64,000 nt of DNA from Microbacterium sp. HD4P20. Lineage in GTDB: Bacteria; Actinomycetota; Actinomycetes; Actinomycetales; Microbacteriaceae. The stretch spans positions 1 to 64,000 of the forward strand of contig NZ_JAHZQZ020000006.1 of NCBI RefSeq assembly GCF_019449275.2. The letters run 5' to 3'. Both the position numbers and the translations under genes were made by a program. Below the pieces are notes generated by a model. That model ran no database searches, was not told where the DNA came from, and saw only the letters and a program-made list of their open reading frames with translations. Positions within the stretch are counted from its first letter, which is position 1. Every line of letters starts with the position of its first letter. Of the stretch, positions 1-10,900 are shown in pieces.

Positions 1-1757
<1,757 letters not shown>

Positions 1758-1929
1758 GAAGACTTGCCCCCAGTATCCAGTGGCGAGCTCCCCCGAACTC
1801 GCACCGCGGCCGACCGTTCCCAGTGGTAGAGGCGCGCGATACTGCGATGATACATCTGCACTCCTGGCGGGTATAGGGCTCGCCGAGGATCTTTCGATTT
1901 CCCAAGACGCCACCCGCCGCCGTCATGGA

Positions 1930-1956
1930 TTGGCACTCACGTTGCACGAGTGCCAA
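1930..1956. promoter_or_regulatory. CIRCE operator 1 (HrcA site)
   Basis: The arms are TTGGCACTC and GAGTGCCAA, perfectly complementary and separated by nine bases. This matches the CIRCE element bound by the heat-shock repressor HrcA. It lies 81 bases upstream of the groES start. Confidence 0.95.
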
Positions 1957-1976
1957 TCACTTGCCTACACTTGGCG

Positions 1977-2003
1977 TTAGCACTCTCACTGTGCGGGTGC
2001 TAA
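1977..2003. promoter_or_regulatory. CIRCE operator 2 (HrcA site)
   Basis: The arms are TTAGCACTC and GGGTGCTAA with a nine-base spacer and one mismatch to perfect symmetry. It is 20 bases downstream of the first CIRCE and 33 bases before groES, a typical position for repression at or just after the transcription start. Confidence 0.9.
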
Positions 2004-2036
2004 CGACTTCAGTCTCAAGGAAAGAAGAGGTAGACC

Positions 2037-2333
2037 GTGTCGGTTTCCATCAAGCCGCTCGAGGACCGCATCGTCATCAAGCAGGTCGAGGCCGAGCAGA
2101 CCACCGCAAGTGGCCTCGTCATCCCCGACACTGCCAAGGAGAAGCCCCAGGAGGGTGAAGTCGTCGCCGTCGGCCCCGGCCGCATCGACGACAACGGCAA
2201 CCGTGTCCCGCTCGACGTCGCCGTCGGCGACCGTGTGCTCTACAGCAAGTACGGCGGGACCGAGGTCAAGTTCGGCGCCGACGAGTTCCTGGTGCTCTCG
2301 GCCCGCGACGTCCTGGCGGTCGTCGTTCGCTGA
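2037..2333 (+). CDS. groES: Co-chaperonin GroES
   Basis: This 98-residue protein is the 10-kDa co-chaperonin that caps the GroEL cage during ATP-driven folding in the cytoplasm. It begins [16 protein letters not shown], has the mobile-loop segment around [12 protein letters not shown], and ends with the conserved [14 protein letters not shown]. The start is GTG at 2037, preceded by a purine-rich GGAAAGAAGAGG stretch. Two CIRCE elements upstream predict HrcA repression released by heat. No groEL follows; the next gene is rarD after a strong terminator, so groES is a single-gene unit here and groEL must lie outside the window. Confidence 0.98.
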   Translation: MSVSIKPLEDRIVIKQVEAEQTTASGLVIPDTAKEKPQEGEVVAVGPGRIDDNGNRVPLDVAVGDRVLYSKYGGTEVKFGADEFLVLSARDVLAVVVR

Positions 2334-2355
2334 TCCTCGCGCACAGCGCAGCTTC

Positions 2356-2389
2356 GAGAGGGCCGGATGCCGAGGCATCCGGCCCTCTC
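2356..2389 (+). terminator. Terminator after groES
   Basis: A perfect 16-bp stem (left arm GAGAGGGCCGGATGCC) closes over a two-base gap, so the loop is realistically four or more bases. No T-tract follows. The stem carries the inverted pair GGATGCC / GGCATCC seen in other terminators of this window. Confidence 0.85.
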
Positions 2390-2427
2390 GCATGCCCGGC
2401 GTGCGACGGCTCGGTGACCAGCGGTCG

Positions 2428-2433
2428 TAGGCT
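2428..2433 (+). promoter_or_regulatory. -10 element TAGGCT, leaderless promoter of rarD
   Basis: TAGGCT ends exactly six bases before the GTG at 2440, the spacing expected if transcription begins at the start codon. No ribosome binding site is visible. Confidence 0.6.
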
Positions 2434-2439
2434 GTGCAG

Positions 2440-3450
2440 GTGAGCCGCGAACCCTCTCAGAGCGCTACCGGAGGCGACGCAGACGAACTGGCCGAATCCG
2501 CGGCGTCCACCGCCGGGGTGGCACTGCCCCCGGCATCCGCCGATCTCTCGCGCGAGCGCAGCCTGGGTGGCGTGTACGCCTTCTCGGCGTACTTCTTGTG
2601 GGGCTTCCTGCCGCTGTATTTCGTGCTGCTCGCCCCGACCGGCCCGTTCGAGCTCGTTGCGTGGCGCATCGTCCTGTCGCTCGTGTTCTGCGCGCTGCTG
2701 CTGACCGTGACGCGATCCTGGGGGCGCCTGGCCGCCATCTTCCGGCAGCCGCGCGTGCTCGGGCTCACCGTGATCGCGGGCCTGCTCATCTACGTGAACT
2801 GGCAGGTGTTCATGTTCGGGGCGCTCAGCGACAACGTCATCGAAACCAGCCTCGGGTACTTCATCAACCCCATCGCGACCGTGCTGCTCGCCGTGCTCGT
2901 GCTGCGCGAGCGGCTGCGCGTCACCCAATGGGTCGCGATCGGCATCGCCGCCGTGGCGGTCATCGTGATCATCGTCGGGTACGGGTCGTTCCCGTGGATC
3001 GCGCTGACCCTCGCCGCGAGCTTCAGCCTCTACGGCCTCGTGAAGAAACGTGTCGGGCCCTCGGTGGATGCCGTGAGCGGCCTCACCCTCGAGTCGCTGT
3101 GGCTCACCCCCATCGCCGGCATCATCCTGGTCGTCGTCGGCGCCACCACCGGCATCACCATGGGCGCCAACGGCTGGGGGCACGCCGTGCTGCTGAGCCT
3201 GGCGGGTGTCATCACCGCGGTGCCCCTGCTCTTCTTCGCCGCCGGGGCGCGCCGCGTGTCGCTCACCGTGATCGGCCTGCTGCAGTTCGTCGCGCCGATC
3301 CTGCAGTTCATCATCGGCGCATGGGTCCTGGGCGAGCCGATGCCCCTCGAGCGCTGGATCGGCTTCGGACTGGTCTGGGTCGCGCTCGCCGTGCTCACGG
3401 TGGACTCGGTGCTCCACGCCCGGCGCGCGCGTGTGGCCGCGGCATCCTGA
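2440..3450 (+). CDS. rarD: RarD-type EamA-family transporter
   Basis: A roughly 335-residue membrane protein of the drug/metabolite transporter superfamily, RarD subgroup. After about 40 polar residues it has the signature GVYAFSAYFLWGFLPLYF, then about ten hydrophobic helices with the internal EamA duplication, and ends in a basic tail (HARRARVAAAS). Substrates of RarD proteins are poorly known; exporters of small metabolites are usual in the fold. GTG 2434 is also possible in frame, but GTG 2440 is placed exactly right for a leaderless transcript. It is a single gene, separated from groES by a terminator. Confidence 0.85.
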   Translation: MSREPSQSATGGDADELAESAASTAGVALPPASADLSRERSLGGVYAFSAYFLWGFLPLYFVLLAPTGPFELVAWRIVLSLVFCALLLTVTRSWGRLAAIFRQPRVLGLTVIAGLLIYVNWQVFMFGALSDNVIETSLGYFINPIATVLLAVLVLRERLRVTQWVAIGIAAVAVIVIIVGYGSFPWIALTLAASFSLYGLVKKRVGPSVDAVSGLTLESLWLTPIAGIILVVVGATTGITMGANGWGHAVLLSLAGVITAVPLLFFAAGARRVSLTVIGLLQFVAPILQFIIGAWVLGEPMPLERWIGFGLVWVALAVLTVDSVLHARRARVAAAS

Positions 3451-3489
3451 ACCGTCTCGCGTCTCGAGGCGGAAGGGCGGGGGAGAAGG

Positions 3490-3816
3490 TCAGCGCACCA
3501 GACGCGCGATGGCCTGGGTGGCCTCGGTGATCTTCGCGTCGGCCTCGGCACCGCCCATGCGGGCGGCGTCGACCACGCAGTGGCGCAGGTGGTCGTCGAG
3601 CAGCCCGACGGCGACGGCCTCGAGCGCCGAGGTGAGCGCACTGATCTGCGTCAGGATGTCGATGCAGTACTTCTCGTCTTCGACCATCTTGTGGATGCCG
3701 CGGGCCTGACCCTCGATCCGCTTGAGGCGGTTGAGGTACTTGTCTTTGTCGGTGATGTACCCGTGATGGCTGTCGGTGTCGGCCGGGCTGTGTTCGTGGG
3801 TCGCGATGTCGGTCAT
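3490..3816 (-). CDS. csoR: CsoR-family copper-sensing repressor
   Basis: A 108-residue all-helical DUF156 repressor. The copper ligands fit the C-H-C pattern: Cys51 (in KYCIDIL), His76 and Cys80 (in DHLRHC), with the CsoR spacing of 25 and 4 residues. A His-rich N-terminus (THEHSPADTDSHHG) may add metal binding. Start: ATG 3816 has an AAGGAC ribosome site seven bases upstream overlapping the end of copA; GTG 3831 is in frame but has no such site. It is the last gene of copZ-copA-csoR. Cu(I) binding should release it from the inverted repeats upstream of copZ, giving self-controlled copper export. Confidence 0.93.
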   Translation of the reverse strand: MTDIATHEHSPADTDSHHGYITDKDKYLNRLKRIEGQARGIHKMVEDEKYCIDILTQISALTSALEAVAVGLLDDHLRHCVVDAARMGGAEADAKITEATQAIARLVR

Positions 3817-3827
3817 CGGAGAGTCCT

Positions 3828-6248
3828 TCACTGTGAGAGGGAGCGGAAGCGGCGCAGTCGCAGGCTGTTGCCCACCACGAAGACGCTCGAAAGCGCCATC
3901 GCCGCGCCGGCGATCATGGGGCTGAGGAGTCCCAGCGCGGCGAGGGGGATCGCCGCCACGTTATACGCGAACGCCCAGAACAGGTTGACGCGGATCGTGC
4001 GGAATGTCGCGCGTGACAGGCGGATCGCGTCGGCGGCGCTGCGCAGGTCGCCGCGGACGAGGGTGATGTCGGATGCCTCGATCGCGGCATCCGTTCCGGT
4101 CCCCATCGCCAGGCCCAGGTCTGCCTGCGCCAGTGCGGCGGCATCGTTGACGCCGTCGCCGACCATGGCCACGACGCGGCCCTCCGTCTGCAGCGCCCGG
4201 ACCGCGGCGACCTTGTCGTGCGGCAGCACTTCGGCGGTGACCCGGCCGATGCCGACCTCGTCGGCGATCGCGCGCGCAGCCGTGGCGTTGTCTCCGGTCA
4301 GCAGCACCGGCTCGAGACCGAGCGAACGCAGCCGGGCGACGGCCTCGCGGCTGGTCGGCTTGACCTGATCGGCGACCACGAGCAGCCCGCGGACCTCTCC
4401 GTCCCACGCGACGAGCACCGCGGTGCGGCCGGATGCCTCGGCCTGCGCCTTCGCGTCGGCCAGCGGAGACGGCAGGGTCAGCGCCCAGTCGGCGAGGAGC
4501 GCGTCACGCCCGACGAGCACGGCATGACCCTCGACGACGCCCGACACGCCCTTGCCAGGCACGTTCTGGAACGACTCGACGTCGGGCAACGTCCCGGTCT
4601 CGGCCGCTGCGGCGCGCGCGATCGCCTGCGCGATCGGGTGCTCGGACGCGTGCTCGAGGGCCCCGGCGAGCCGGAGCAGTTCGTCGCGAGCGGATGCCGC
4701 GGCATCCGTCGTCGCCCGAGTCTCCGCCCGGCGGAGATGTGCGGCCTCGGCGGCGTCCGCCCGGCGGAGATCTGCGGGCTCGGCGGAGGATTCTGAGCGG
4801 ATGCTCCGCCCGGGGTCCGGTTCTCCGCCCGGCGCGCCCTCGTCACCGGGCGCCAGGACGACCTCGACCAGCGCCATGCGGCCGGTGGTCACCGTGCCGG
4901 TCTTGTCGAGCACGACGGTGTCGACGGCGCGCGTCGACTCGAGCACCTCAGGACCCTTGATGAGGATGCCCAGCTGCGCCCCGCGGCCGGTGCCGACCAG
5001 AAGAGCGGTCGGGGTGGCGAGGCCGAGCGCGCACGGGCACGCGATGATGAGCACGGCGGCGGCGGCGGTGAACGCCTGCGGAGCGGATGCCCCGGCCAGC
5101 AGCCACGCCGCAAGGGTCCCGACTGCGATCACCAGCACGATGGGCACGAAGACGCCCGAGATGCGGTCGGCCAAGCGCTGGACTCTGGCCTTGCCGGACT
5201 GAGCCTCTTCGACGAGCCGCGCCATCTGCGCCAGCTGCGTGTCGTCGCCGACGCGGGTCGCCCGGACCACCAGCCTCCCTCCGGCGTTCACGGTGGCTCC
5301 CACCACCGCGTCGCCCGGGGTGACCTCGACGGGCACCGACTCTCCGGTGACCATGGACGCGTCGACCGCCGACGTTCCCGACACCACGACTCCGTCGGTG
5401 GCGATCTTCTCGCCGGGGCGCACCACGAAGTCCTCGCCGACGCGCAGCTCGGGGATGGGCACGCGCAGCTCGGCGATCCCGTCCGGACCGGGTCGGAGCA
5501 CGGCGACGTCCTTCGCGCCGATCTCGAGCAGCGCCCGCAGTGCCGCCCCTGCCCGGCGCTTGGCGCGCACCTCGAAGTAGCGTCCGGCGAGCACGAAGGT
5601 CGTGACCCCCGCGGCGACCTCCAGGTAGATGTCGCCCGCACCGTCACCCGGCTGGGCGGTGCCACCCAGCAGCGCGGGCCACTCGTAGCCATGTGTCATC
5701 CCCGGCATTCCGGCCGTGCCGAGGAACAGCGCGTAGAGCGACCACAGGAACGCCGCCGAGACACCGAGTGAGATCAGCGTGTCCATGGTGGCCGCGCCGT
5801 GGCGCAGGTTCACCCACGCCGCACGATGGAACGGCCACGCACCCCACACCACGACCGGCGCTGCCAAGGCGAGCGAGGCCCATTGCCAGTACGTGAACTG
5901 CAGCGCCGGGATCATCGCGAGCAGGATCACGGGCACCGACAGCACGATCGAGCCGATGAGCCGGTGCCGCAGCCCGGTCAGCTCGGCGTCGTGCGGGGCG
6001 GCAGGGTCCGCCGCCGCGGCGGGCTGGGGGAGCGCCGCGGTGTAGCCGGTCTTCACGACTTCATCGATGAGCGTCTGCGGGTCGAAGCCCGCCGGCGCGT
6101 TCACGACCGCCTTCTCAGTGGCGTAGTTGACGGATGCCTCGACCCCGTCGAGCCGGTTCAGGCGCTTCTCGATCCGTGCGGCGCACGAGGCGCACGTCAT
6201 GCCGCCGATCTCGAGTTCGACCCGGGAGGCCGGGGCCGCGGACGTCAT
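3828..6248 (-). CDS. copA: Copper-exporting P1B-type ATPase
   Basis: An 806-residue heavy-metal P-type ATPase that pumps Cu(I) out across the membrane. Residues 15-30 form an HMA domain with GGMTCASCA (Cys19, Cys22). The transmembrane metal site CPC is near residue 403 (IIACPCALG), the phosphorylation motif DKTGT near 446, and the hinge GDGVND near 696. About eight membrane helices fit the family. The nucleotide-binding domain carries an unusual low-complexity insert rich in Ala, Arg and Glu ([20 protein letters not shown]), coded by a DNA stretch with four TCCGCCCGG copies. The ATG overlaps the copZ stop and its own stop overlaps the csoR ribosome site, so the three genes are coupled. Confidence 0.96.
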   Translation of the reverse strand: MTSAAPASRVELEIGGMTCASCAARIEKRLNRLDGVEASVNYATEKAVVNAPAGFDPQTLIDEVVKTGYTAALPQPAAAADPAAPHDAELTGLRHRLIGSIVLSVPVILLAMIPALQFTYWQWASLALAAPVVVWGAWPFHRAAWVNLRHGAATMDTLISLGVSAAFLWSLYALFLGTAGMPGMTHGYEWPALLGGTAQPGDGAGDIYLEVAAGVTTFVLAGRYFEVRAKRRAGAALRALLEIGAKDVAVLRPGPDGIAELRVPIPELRVGEDFVVRPGEKIATDGVVVSGTSAVDASMVTGESVPVEVTPGDAVVGATVNAGGRLVVRATRVGDDTQLAQMARLVEEAQSGKARVQRLADRISGVFVPIVLVIAVGTLAAWLLAGASAPQAFTAAAAVLIIACPCALGLATPTALLVGTGRGAQLGILIKGPEVLESTRAVDTVVLDKTGTVTTGRMALVEVVLAPGDEGAPGGEPDPGRSIRSESSAEPADLRRADAAEAAHLRRAETRATTDAAASARDELLRLAGALEHASEHPIAQAIARAAAAETGTLPDVESFQNVPGKGVSGVVEGHAVLVGRDALLADWALTLPSPLADAKAQAEASGRTAVLVAWDGEVRGLLVVADQVKPTSREAVARLRSLGLEPVLLTGDNATAARAIADEVGIGRVTAEVLPHDKVAAVRALQTEGRVVAMVGDGVNDAAALAQADLGLAMGTGTDAAIEASDITLVRGDLRSAADAIRLSRATFRTIRVNLFWAFAYNVAAIPLAALGLLSPMIAGAAMALSSVFVVGNSLRLRRFRSLSQ
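4721..4845. repeat. Imperfect repeats inside copA N-domain
   Basis: TCCGCCCGG occurs four times (near 4724, 4756, 4804 and 4831). The first two lie within palindromes of the form CTCCGCC-C-GGCGGAG. The tract codes for the low-complexity insert between the phosphorylation site and the conserved histidine of the nucleotide-binding domain. Confidence 0.7.
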
Positions 6249-6463
6249 CAGGCGCGCACCGCGCTGTAGCCCGCCTCGTCGACGGCCGCGATGACGGCGT
6301 CGTCCGCGATCTCCTCCGCGGCGACGATGCGGAGGGAACCGGATGCCGCGCTCACGCGCACGTCCTGAACGCCCTCGATCTTCGACACCTCGCCGCGCAC
6401 CGATGCCTCGCAGTGCCCGCAGGTCATGCCGGTCACGGTGTATTCGAAATCAGCCACAGTCAT
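6248..6463 (-). CDS. copZ: CopZ-like copper chaperone (HMA domain)
   Basis: A 71-residue single heavy-metal-associated domain with the Cu(I) motif GMTCGHC near residue 12 and a ferredoxin-like fold length. It should carry Cu(I) in the cytoplasm to CopA, whose start codon overlaps this stop. The ATG at 6463 lies only two bases after a strong GGAGGG. The in-frame GTG at 6457 is eight bases from it and may be the true start, giving [13 protein letters not shown]. Two inverted repeats matching CsoR operators lie just upstream, so this is the first gene of the copper operon. Confidence 0.92.
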   Translation of the reverse strand: MTVADFEYTVTGMTCGHCEASVRGEVSKIEGVQDVRVSAASGSLRIVAAEEIADDAVIAAVDEAGYSAVRA

Positions 6464-6483
6464 ATCCCTCCACTGGTCTCGCG

Positions 6484-6500
6484 ATACCCCTTGGGGGTAC
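6484..6500. promoter_or_regulatory. CsoR-type operator, proximal
   Basis: ATACCCC-TT-GGGGGTA is an inverted repeat with the G/C-tract core and TA-containing flanks typical of CsoR sites, 21 bases upstream of copZ. Confidence 0.65.
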
Positions 6501-6514
6501 ATCGACGTCGAGTC

Positions 6515-6533
6515 TATACCCATGAGGGGTATA
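6515..6533. promoter_or_regulatory. CsoR-type operator, distal
   Basis: TATACCC-N5-GGGTATA is a perfect inverted repeat of the CsoR operator class, 52 bases upstream of copZ. Together with the proximal site it supports copper-dependent control of copZ-copA-csoR. Confidence 0.8.
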
Positions 6534-6689
6534 CGGGCCGGGCGATGGTGAACTCGACCTGAAATCCCCGGTCCCGCGGCGTTACAAACCGTTAACGAAG
6601 AGCAACACACGCGAGAGCAAGCCGCGATTAGGTTGGGGCTATTGGATCGGTTCCCGAGCCGATCGACACACACCACAGCAAGGAGCAAC

Positions 6690-7973
6690 ATGAGCGTCTT
6701 CACCCGCTCGCGCAAGAGCACCGTTCTCGGTGGTCTCGCGCTCATCGGCGCCAGCGCCCTCGTCCTCGCCGGCTGTGCCGGTGGGGGCACCGGTGGCACC
6801 GACGAGCCGACCGACAATGCCGGTCCGACCGAGGAGCTGAGCCTCAAGATCGGCACGGCTCTGCCGCAGACCGGAAACCTGGCGTTCCTCGGACCGCCAG
6901 AGGAGGCAGGCGTCGCCTACGCGGCTTCGCTGATCAACGAGGCGTCGGCCGAAACCGGCCTCACCATCGAGGTCGAGTACGGCGACTCCGGCGACACCGA
7001 CAACAAGGCCTACGAGACCGAGATCCCCCGCCTGCTGGGCGAGGGTGTTTCCGCGATCATCGGTGCCGCGTCCTCGGGCGTCTCGCTGCAGTTCATCGAC
7101 CAGGTCACCGGCGCGGGCGTCATCCAGTTCTCGCCGGCCAACACCTCGGACGCCTTCACGACGTACGACGACGGCGGCCTGTACTTCCGCACCGCTCCGT
7201 CGGACGTGCTGCAGGGCGAGGTGCTCGGCAACCTGATCGCCGAGGATGGCAACCAGACCCTGGGCATGATCGTGCTCAACGACTCGTACGGCACCGGCCT
7301 GGCCGGCTACGTGCAAGAGGCGTTCGAGGCAGCCGGCGGCGAGGTCGTCGCGCAGCCCACCTACAACACGGGCGACACCAGCTTCGACGCGCAGATCTCG
7401 GAGGTGCTGGCAGCCGACCCCGACGCGATCGCGCTGATCACGTTCGACGAGGTCTCGACCATCCTGCCGAGCCTGTTCGGTCAGTTCCCCGGCGACAAGC
7501 TGTACTTCGTCGACGGCAACCTGAAGAACTTCGCTGACGCCGGTTTCGCGGAGGGCTCGCTGACCGGTTCGAAGGGCACCCTGCCCGGTCTGTCGATCGA
7601 CGCGATCGGCGATTTCACGGCAGCGCTCGACGAGTTCGTCGCGGCCGAGGGTGACGAGCCGCTGCAGGACTACAGCTACGCGGCTGAGTCCTTCGACGCG
7701 ACGATCCTGCTCGCGCTGGCTTCGCTGGCCGCGGGCTCGACGGACTCGGCGGCCATCGCGGAGAAGCTGATCGAGGTCTCCGGCGGCTCGGGTGACGGCG
7801 AGACGTGCGAAACCTACGCCGACTGCGCTGAGATCATCGTGGGCGGCGGAACGGCCGACTACGACGGCATCTCGGGCCCGATCACGTTCGATGAGGTCGG
7901 CGACCCGACCGAGGCGTCGATCGGTATCTACGAGTACCAGGACGACAACACCTACGTCGCCTACGAGGGCTGA
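6690..7973 (+). CDS. livK: Branched-chain amino-acid ABC transporter binding lipoprotein (LivK-like)
   Basis: A 427-residue periplasmic-binding-fold lipoprotein. The signal peptide ends in lipobox VLAGC with lipid-modified Cys29, followed by a Gly/Thr linker (AGGGTGGTDEPTDN). The mature part matches the type I Leu/Ile/Val receptor family (LKIGTALPQTGNLAFLGPPE, IGAASSGVS, LNDSYGTG). It should capture substrate outside the cell for the LivHMGF permease/ATPase coded convergently next to it. AAGGAG five bases before ATG 6690 fixes the start, although the frame is open upstream to 6633. A possible -10 TAGGTT lies at 6629-6634. Confidence 0.92.
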   Translation: MSVFTRSRKSTVLGGLALIGASALVLAGCAGGGTGGTDEPTDNAGPTEELSLKIGTALPQTGNLAFLGPPEEAGVAYAASLINEASAETGLTIEVEYGDSGDTDNKAYETEIPRLLGEGVSAIIGAASSGVSLQFIDQVTGAGVIQFSPANTSDAFTTYDDGGLYFRTAPSDVLQGEVLGNLIAEDGNQTLGMIVLNDSYGTGLAGYVQEAFEAAGGEVVAQPTYNTGDTSFDAQISEVLAADPDAIALITFDEVSTILPSLFGQFPGDKLYFVDGNLKNFADAGFAEGSLTGSKGTLPGLSIDAIGDFTAALDEFVAAEGDEPLQDYSYAAESFDATILLALASLAAGSTDSAAIAEKLIEVSGGSGDGETCETYADCAEIIVGGGTADYDGISGPITFDEVGDPTEASIGIYEYQDDNTYVAYEG

Positions 7974-7988
7974 CCCTCACTCGCGACA

Positions 7989-8018
7989 GCGGCCCCGGAT
8001 CCTCCGATCCGGGGCCGC
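7989..8018 (+). terminator. Terminator after livK
   Basis: A perfect 13-bp stem (GCGGCCCCGGATC) with loop CTCC, followed by TTCGTCGT, 15 bases after the livK stop. Confidence 0.88.
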
Positions 8019-8108
8019 TTCGTCGTATCTCCGCCGCGCAACTTTCCCTCCGTGCGTCCGGGACCGGATGTCGTGGCGGCAAGGGATGCCGCCGTGGTGC
8101 ACGCCAGA

Positions 8109-8146
8109 AGCGGGGGACCGGATGCCGCAGCATCCGATCCCCCGCT
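8109..8146 (-). terminator. Terminator after livF
   Basis: A 17-bp stem with one mismatch and loop CGCA, lying just past the livF stop on the minus strand. The upper stem is the inverted pair GGATGC / GCATCC. Confidence 0.8.
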
Positions 8147-8162
8147 TCACTGGTGGTGCGTG

Positions 8163-8903
8163 TCAGGTGCCGAGCGTGCCGAGGTACAGCTCGGTGACCT
8201 TGGGGTCGCTCAGCAGTTCGCGGCCGGTGCCGGTGTAGGCATCGCGACCCTGGTCGAGGACGTAACCGCGGTCGCAGATCTGCAGGCAGCGGCGGGCGTT
8301 CTGCTCGACCATGATGCAGGTGACCCCTGCCTTGTTGATCTCGGAGACGCGAATGAAGGCCTCGTCCTGCCGGACGGGGGAGAGGCCGGCGGACGGCTCA
8401 TCGAGCAGCAGCACCTTCGGGTCCATCATGAGCGCGCGGCTCATCGCGACCATCTGCCGCTCCCCACCCGAGAGCGAGCCGGCGCGCTGCTTCAGGCGCG
8501 TGCCCAGCTCGGAGAAAATGCCGGTGACGAACTCGAGGCGCTCCTTGTAGATGCCGGGCCGCTGATACAGCCCCATCTGCAGATTCTCCTCAATCGTCAA
8601 CGTCGGGAAGACATTGTTGTTCTGCGGGATGAAGCCGACACCTCGCGCGACGAGCTTGTTTGCCCGCAGCCCGGTGATGTCGTCGCCCTCGAGCGTCACC
8701 GTGCCGCTGCGGATGTTCACTTGGCCGAAGATGGCTTTCAGCAGCGTGGACTTGCCGGCGCCGTTGGGTCCGATGATGCCGATCAACTCGCCCTGGTGCG
8801 CGACCAGGCTGCAGCCGTTGAGGATGTTGACGCCCGGCAGGTAGCCGGCATGCACCTCGTCGACGACGACGACGGCGGTGTCCGTTGCAGTGGGAGCAGT
8901 CAT
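8163..8903 (-). CDS. livF: Branched-chain amino-acid ABC transporter ATPase LivF
   Basis: A 246-residue cytoplasmic ABC ATPase with Walker A GPNGAGKST, Q-loop region, signature LSGGERQ, Walker B VLLLDEPSAGL and the LivF-type segment IGFIPQ-like GVGFIPQNNNVFPTLTIEENL. It powers uptake through LivH/LivM as a heterodimer with LivG. ATG 8903 overlaps the livG stop (ATGA) with GAGAAGG upstream, so the two are translationally coupled. It is the last gene of livHMGF. Confidence 0.95.
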   Translation of the reverse strand: MTAPTATDTAVVVVDEVHAGYLPGVNILNGCSLVAHQGELIGIIGPNGAGKSTLLKAIFGQVNIRSGTVTLEGDDITGLRANKLVARGVGFIPQNNNVFPTLTIEENLQMGLYQRPGIYKERLEFVTGIFSELGTRLKQRAGSLSGGERQMVAMSRALMMDPKVLLLDEPSAGLSPVRQDEAFIRVSEINKAGVTCIMVEQNARRCLQICDRGYVLDQGRDAYTGTGRELLSDPKVTELYLGTLGT

Positions 8904-9922
8904 CGGCCCTTCTCCTCATCTTCTTCTTCGGCGATGCCGTCGTTGACCAGAGTGATGGCCGCGGCAGCCGCGGAGGCCTCGGCGTTCGTCGTCGGATCGG
9001 CCTCGATCACGCTGATGCGCCCTGTCACCACGCCGAGATCGAGTTCCTGATGGGCCCCGAGGTAGGCATCGACGACAGCAGGGTTCCTCATGACGGTCGT
9101 GGGGTCGCCTTCGGCGACGATGCGACCTTCAGCCATCACGACGACCCAGTCGGCGATATGCCGCACCATGTGCATGTCGTGCTCGACAAACAGCACCGTC
9201 ATGCCCTCGTCCTTGAGGTCGAGGATCTTGTCGAGCAGGGACTGGGTGAGGGCGGGGTTCACCCCGGCCATGGGCTCGTCGAGCATGACGAGCGTCGGTT
9301 CGGTCATGAGAGACCGGGCCATCTCGAGGAGCTTGCGCTGGCCGCCCGACAGGCTCGCCGCGAAGTCATCCGCCTTGGCGTCGAGCTTGAACTTCTTCAG
9401 CAGGACCATCGCGCGGTCCCCGATCTCGGCATCCTGCGATCGCCACAGCGCCGGGATCATGCCGGCCCAGAACTTCTCACCCCGCTGGTGCTGTGCCCCG
9501 AGCTTCATGTTGTCCATGACGGTGAGCAGACCGAGAGCCTTCGTGAGCTGGAACGTACGCACCAGCCCACGGCGGGCCACTTTGTAGGCAGGAACCCCCG
9601 CCAGCGACTTCCCCTCGAACGACCAGGTGCCGTGGTCGGCCTGGTCGAAGCCGGTCAGCAGGTTGAACAGGGTGGTCTTGCCGGCGCCGTTCGGACCGAT
9701 CAGGGCGGTGATCGCACCGCGGGGGATCTCGAGATGCTCGACGTCCACGGCCGTCACACCGCCGAAGGAGCGACGCACGCCGTCGGCGACGATGATCGGA
9801 TCGACCTTCGCCACGCCAGGTGCCGCGTCGCCTACATGAAGGCCGGTGGTCTTCGCGCGCGGGATAGGAGCCGAGCCGGTGGCAGGCGGGGCGTCGTTTG
9901 GGGAGGTGCTGTTACTTGACAA
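8900..9922 (-). CDS. livG: Branched-chain amino-acid ABC transporter ATPase LivG
   Basis: A 340-residue ABC ATPase with Walker A GPNGAGKTT, LivG-type RTFQLTKALGLLTVMDN, signature LSGGQRK and Walker B LVMLDEPMAG. The start is an unusual TTG at 9922, overlapping the livM stop, with a good AAGGAG seven bases before it. About 45 extra Pro/Ser-rich residues precede the ATPase core, and the C-terminus is extended by about 40 acidic residues (EEEDEEKGR) after the usual LGAHQELD. Partner of LivF. Confidence 0.94.
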   Translation of the reverse strand: MSSNSTSPNDAPPATGSAPIPRAKTTGLHVGDAAPGVAKVDPIIVADGVRRSFGGVTAVDVEHLEIPRGAITALIGPNGAGKTTLFNLLTGFDQADHGTWSFEGKSLAGVPAYKVARRGLVRTFQLTKALGLLTVMDNMKLGAQHQRGEKFWAGMIPALWRSQDAEIGDRAMVLLKKFKLDAKADDFAASLSGGQRKLLEMARSLMTEPTLVMLDEPMAGVNPALTQSLLDKILDLKDEGMTVLFVEHDMHMVRHIADWVVVMAEGRIVAEGDPTTVMRNPAVVDAYLGAHQELDLGVVTGRISVIEADPTTNAEASAAAAAITLVNDGIAEEEDEEKGR

Positions 9923-10892
9923 AGGTCAGCTCCTTCTTGTTGCCCAGGATTCCCTGTGGCATGAAGATCACGAGCAGCATGAGAGCGACGCCCACGAGGA
10001 TGAAGCGAAGCGTGCCCGCCTGGATGGTGCTCAGCCCCGGGAGCAGTCCGGCCGACGCCATCGCCGGCAGGACGTTCGAGAGCAGCGTCTGCAGCACCCA
10101 GAAGATGAGCGAGCCGAGCAGCGGACCGAAGACCGTCGCGGCGCCGCCGAGGAGCAGAGCGGTCCAGACGAAGAACGTCAGCGAGGTGACGTAAACGCCC
10201 GGGCTCACCGCGGACGGCAGCGCATAGACGATGCCGCCTGCCGCGGCCAGGACGCCGCCGAGCACGAGCGCCTGCATCTTGTAGGCGAACACGTTCTTGC
10301 CGAGCGAGCGCACGGCGTCCTCGTCCTCGCGGATGCCCTTGAGGGTGCGCCCCCACGGGCTGCGCGTGAGCATCCACACCACGAGGGCGGCGATGCCGAG
10401 CGTGACCAGGCCCATGATGCGGACCCACCACTGCGTCTCGTTGTACATCCATGGCCCGAAGCCGTACGTGCCCTGCGGGATGGGGTTCGACTCGCGGAAG
10501 CTGCCGTGGTAGCCGCTCAGGCCGTCGGCCGAGCCCGTGACCGCGTCGAACGCGGTCGTGAGGAAGAGCAGGCGCACCACCTCGGCGGCCGCGATGGTCA
10601 CGATGGCGAGGTAGTCACCTCGCAGGCGGAGGGTGGGGATGCCGAGGATCAGGGCGAAGATCGCGGCTCCGACGAGTCCGATCAGAGCGCCGGCCCACCA
10701 GGGGAGTCCGAAGCTGAGGATCGAGATGGCGTAGCCGTAGGCGCCGATGGCCATGAAGCCGGCGATGCCCATGTTGATCAGGCCCGCGTAGCCGAAGTGC
10801 ACGGCGAGGCCGAGCGCGGCAAGTGCGTAGCCGATCGTCGCCGGGCTGAGGATCGACGAGGCGGTGTTCGAGAGAATCTGAATCCAGTCCAT
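9912..10892 (-). CDS. livM: Branched-chain amino-acid ABC transporter permease LivM
   Basis: A 326-residue permease of about nine or ten helices. Family landmarks are GYAGLINMGIAGFMAIGAYGYA near the start and the cytoplasmic EAA-like loop RSPWGRTLKGIREDEDAVRSLGKNVFAYK that docks the ATPases. It pairs with LivH to form the channel. ATG 10892 follows the livH stop by eight bases with TTAGGA as ribosome site. Confidence 0.95.
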   Translation of the reverse strand: MDWIQILSNTASSILSPATIGYALAALGLAVHFGYAGLINMGIAGFMAIGAYGYAISILSFGLPWWAGALIGLVGAAIFALILGIPTLRLRGDYLAIVTIAAAEVVRLLFLTTAFDAVTGSADGLSGYHGSFRESNPIPQGTYGFGPWMYNETQWWVRIMGLVTLGIAALVVWMLTRSPWGRTLKGIREDEDAVRSLGKNVFAYKMQALVLGGVLAAAGGIVYALPSAVSPGVYVTSLTFFVWTALLLGGAATVFGPLLGSLIFWVLQTLLSNVLPAMASAGLLPGLSTIQAGTLRFILVGVALMLLVIFMPQGILGNKKELTFVK

Positions 10893-10900
10893 GGGTTGTC

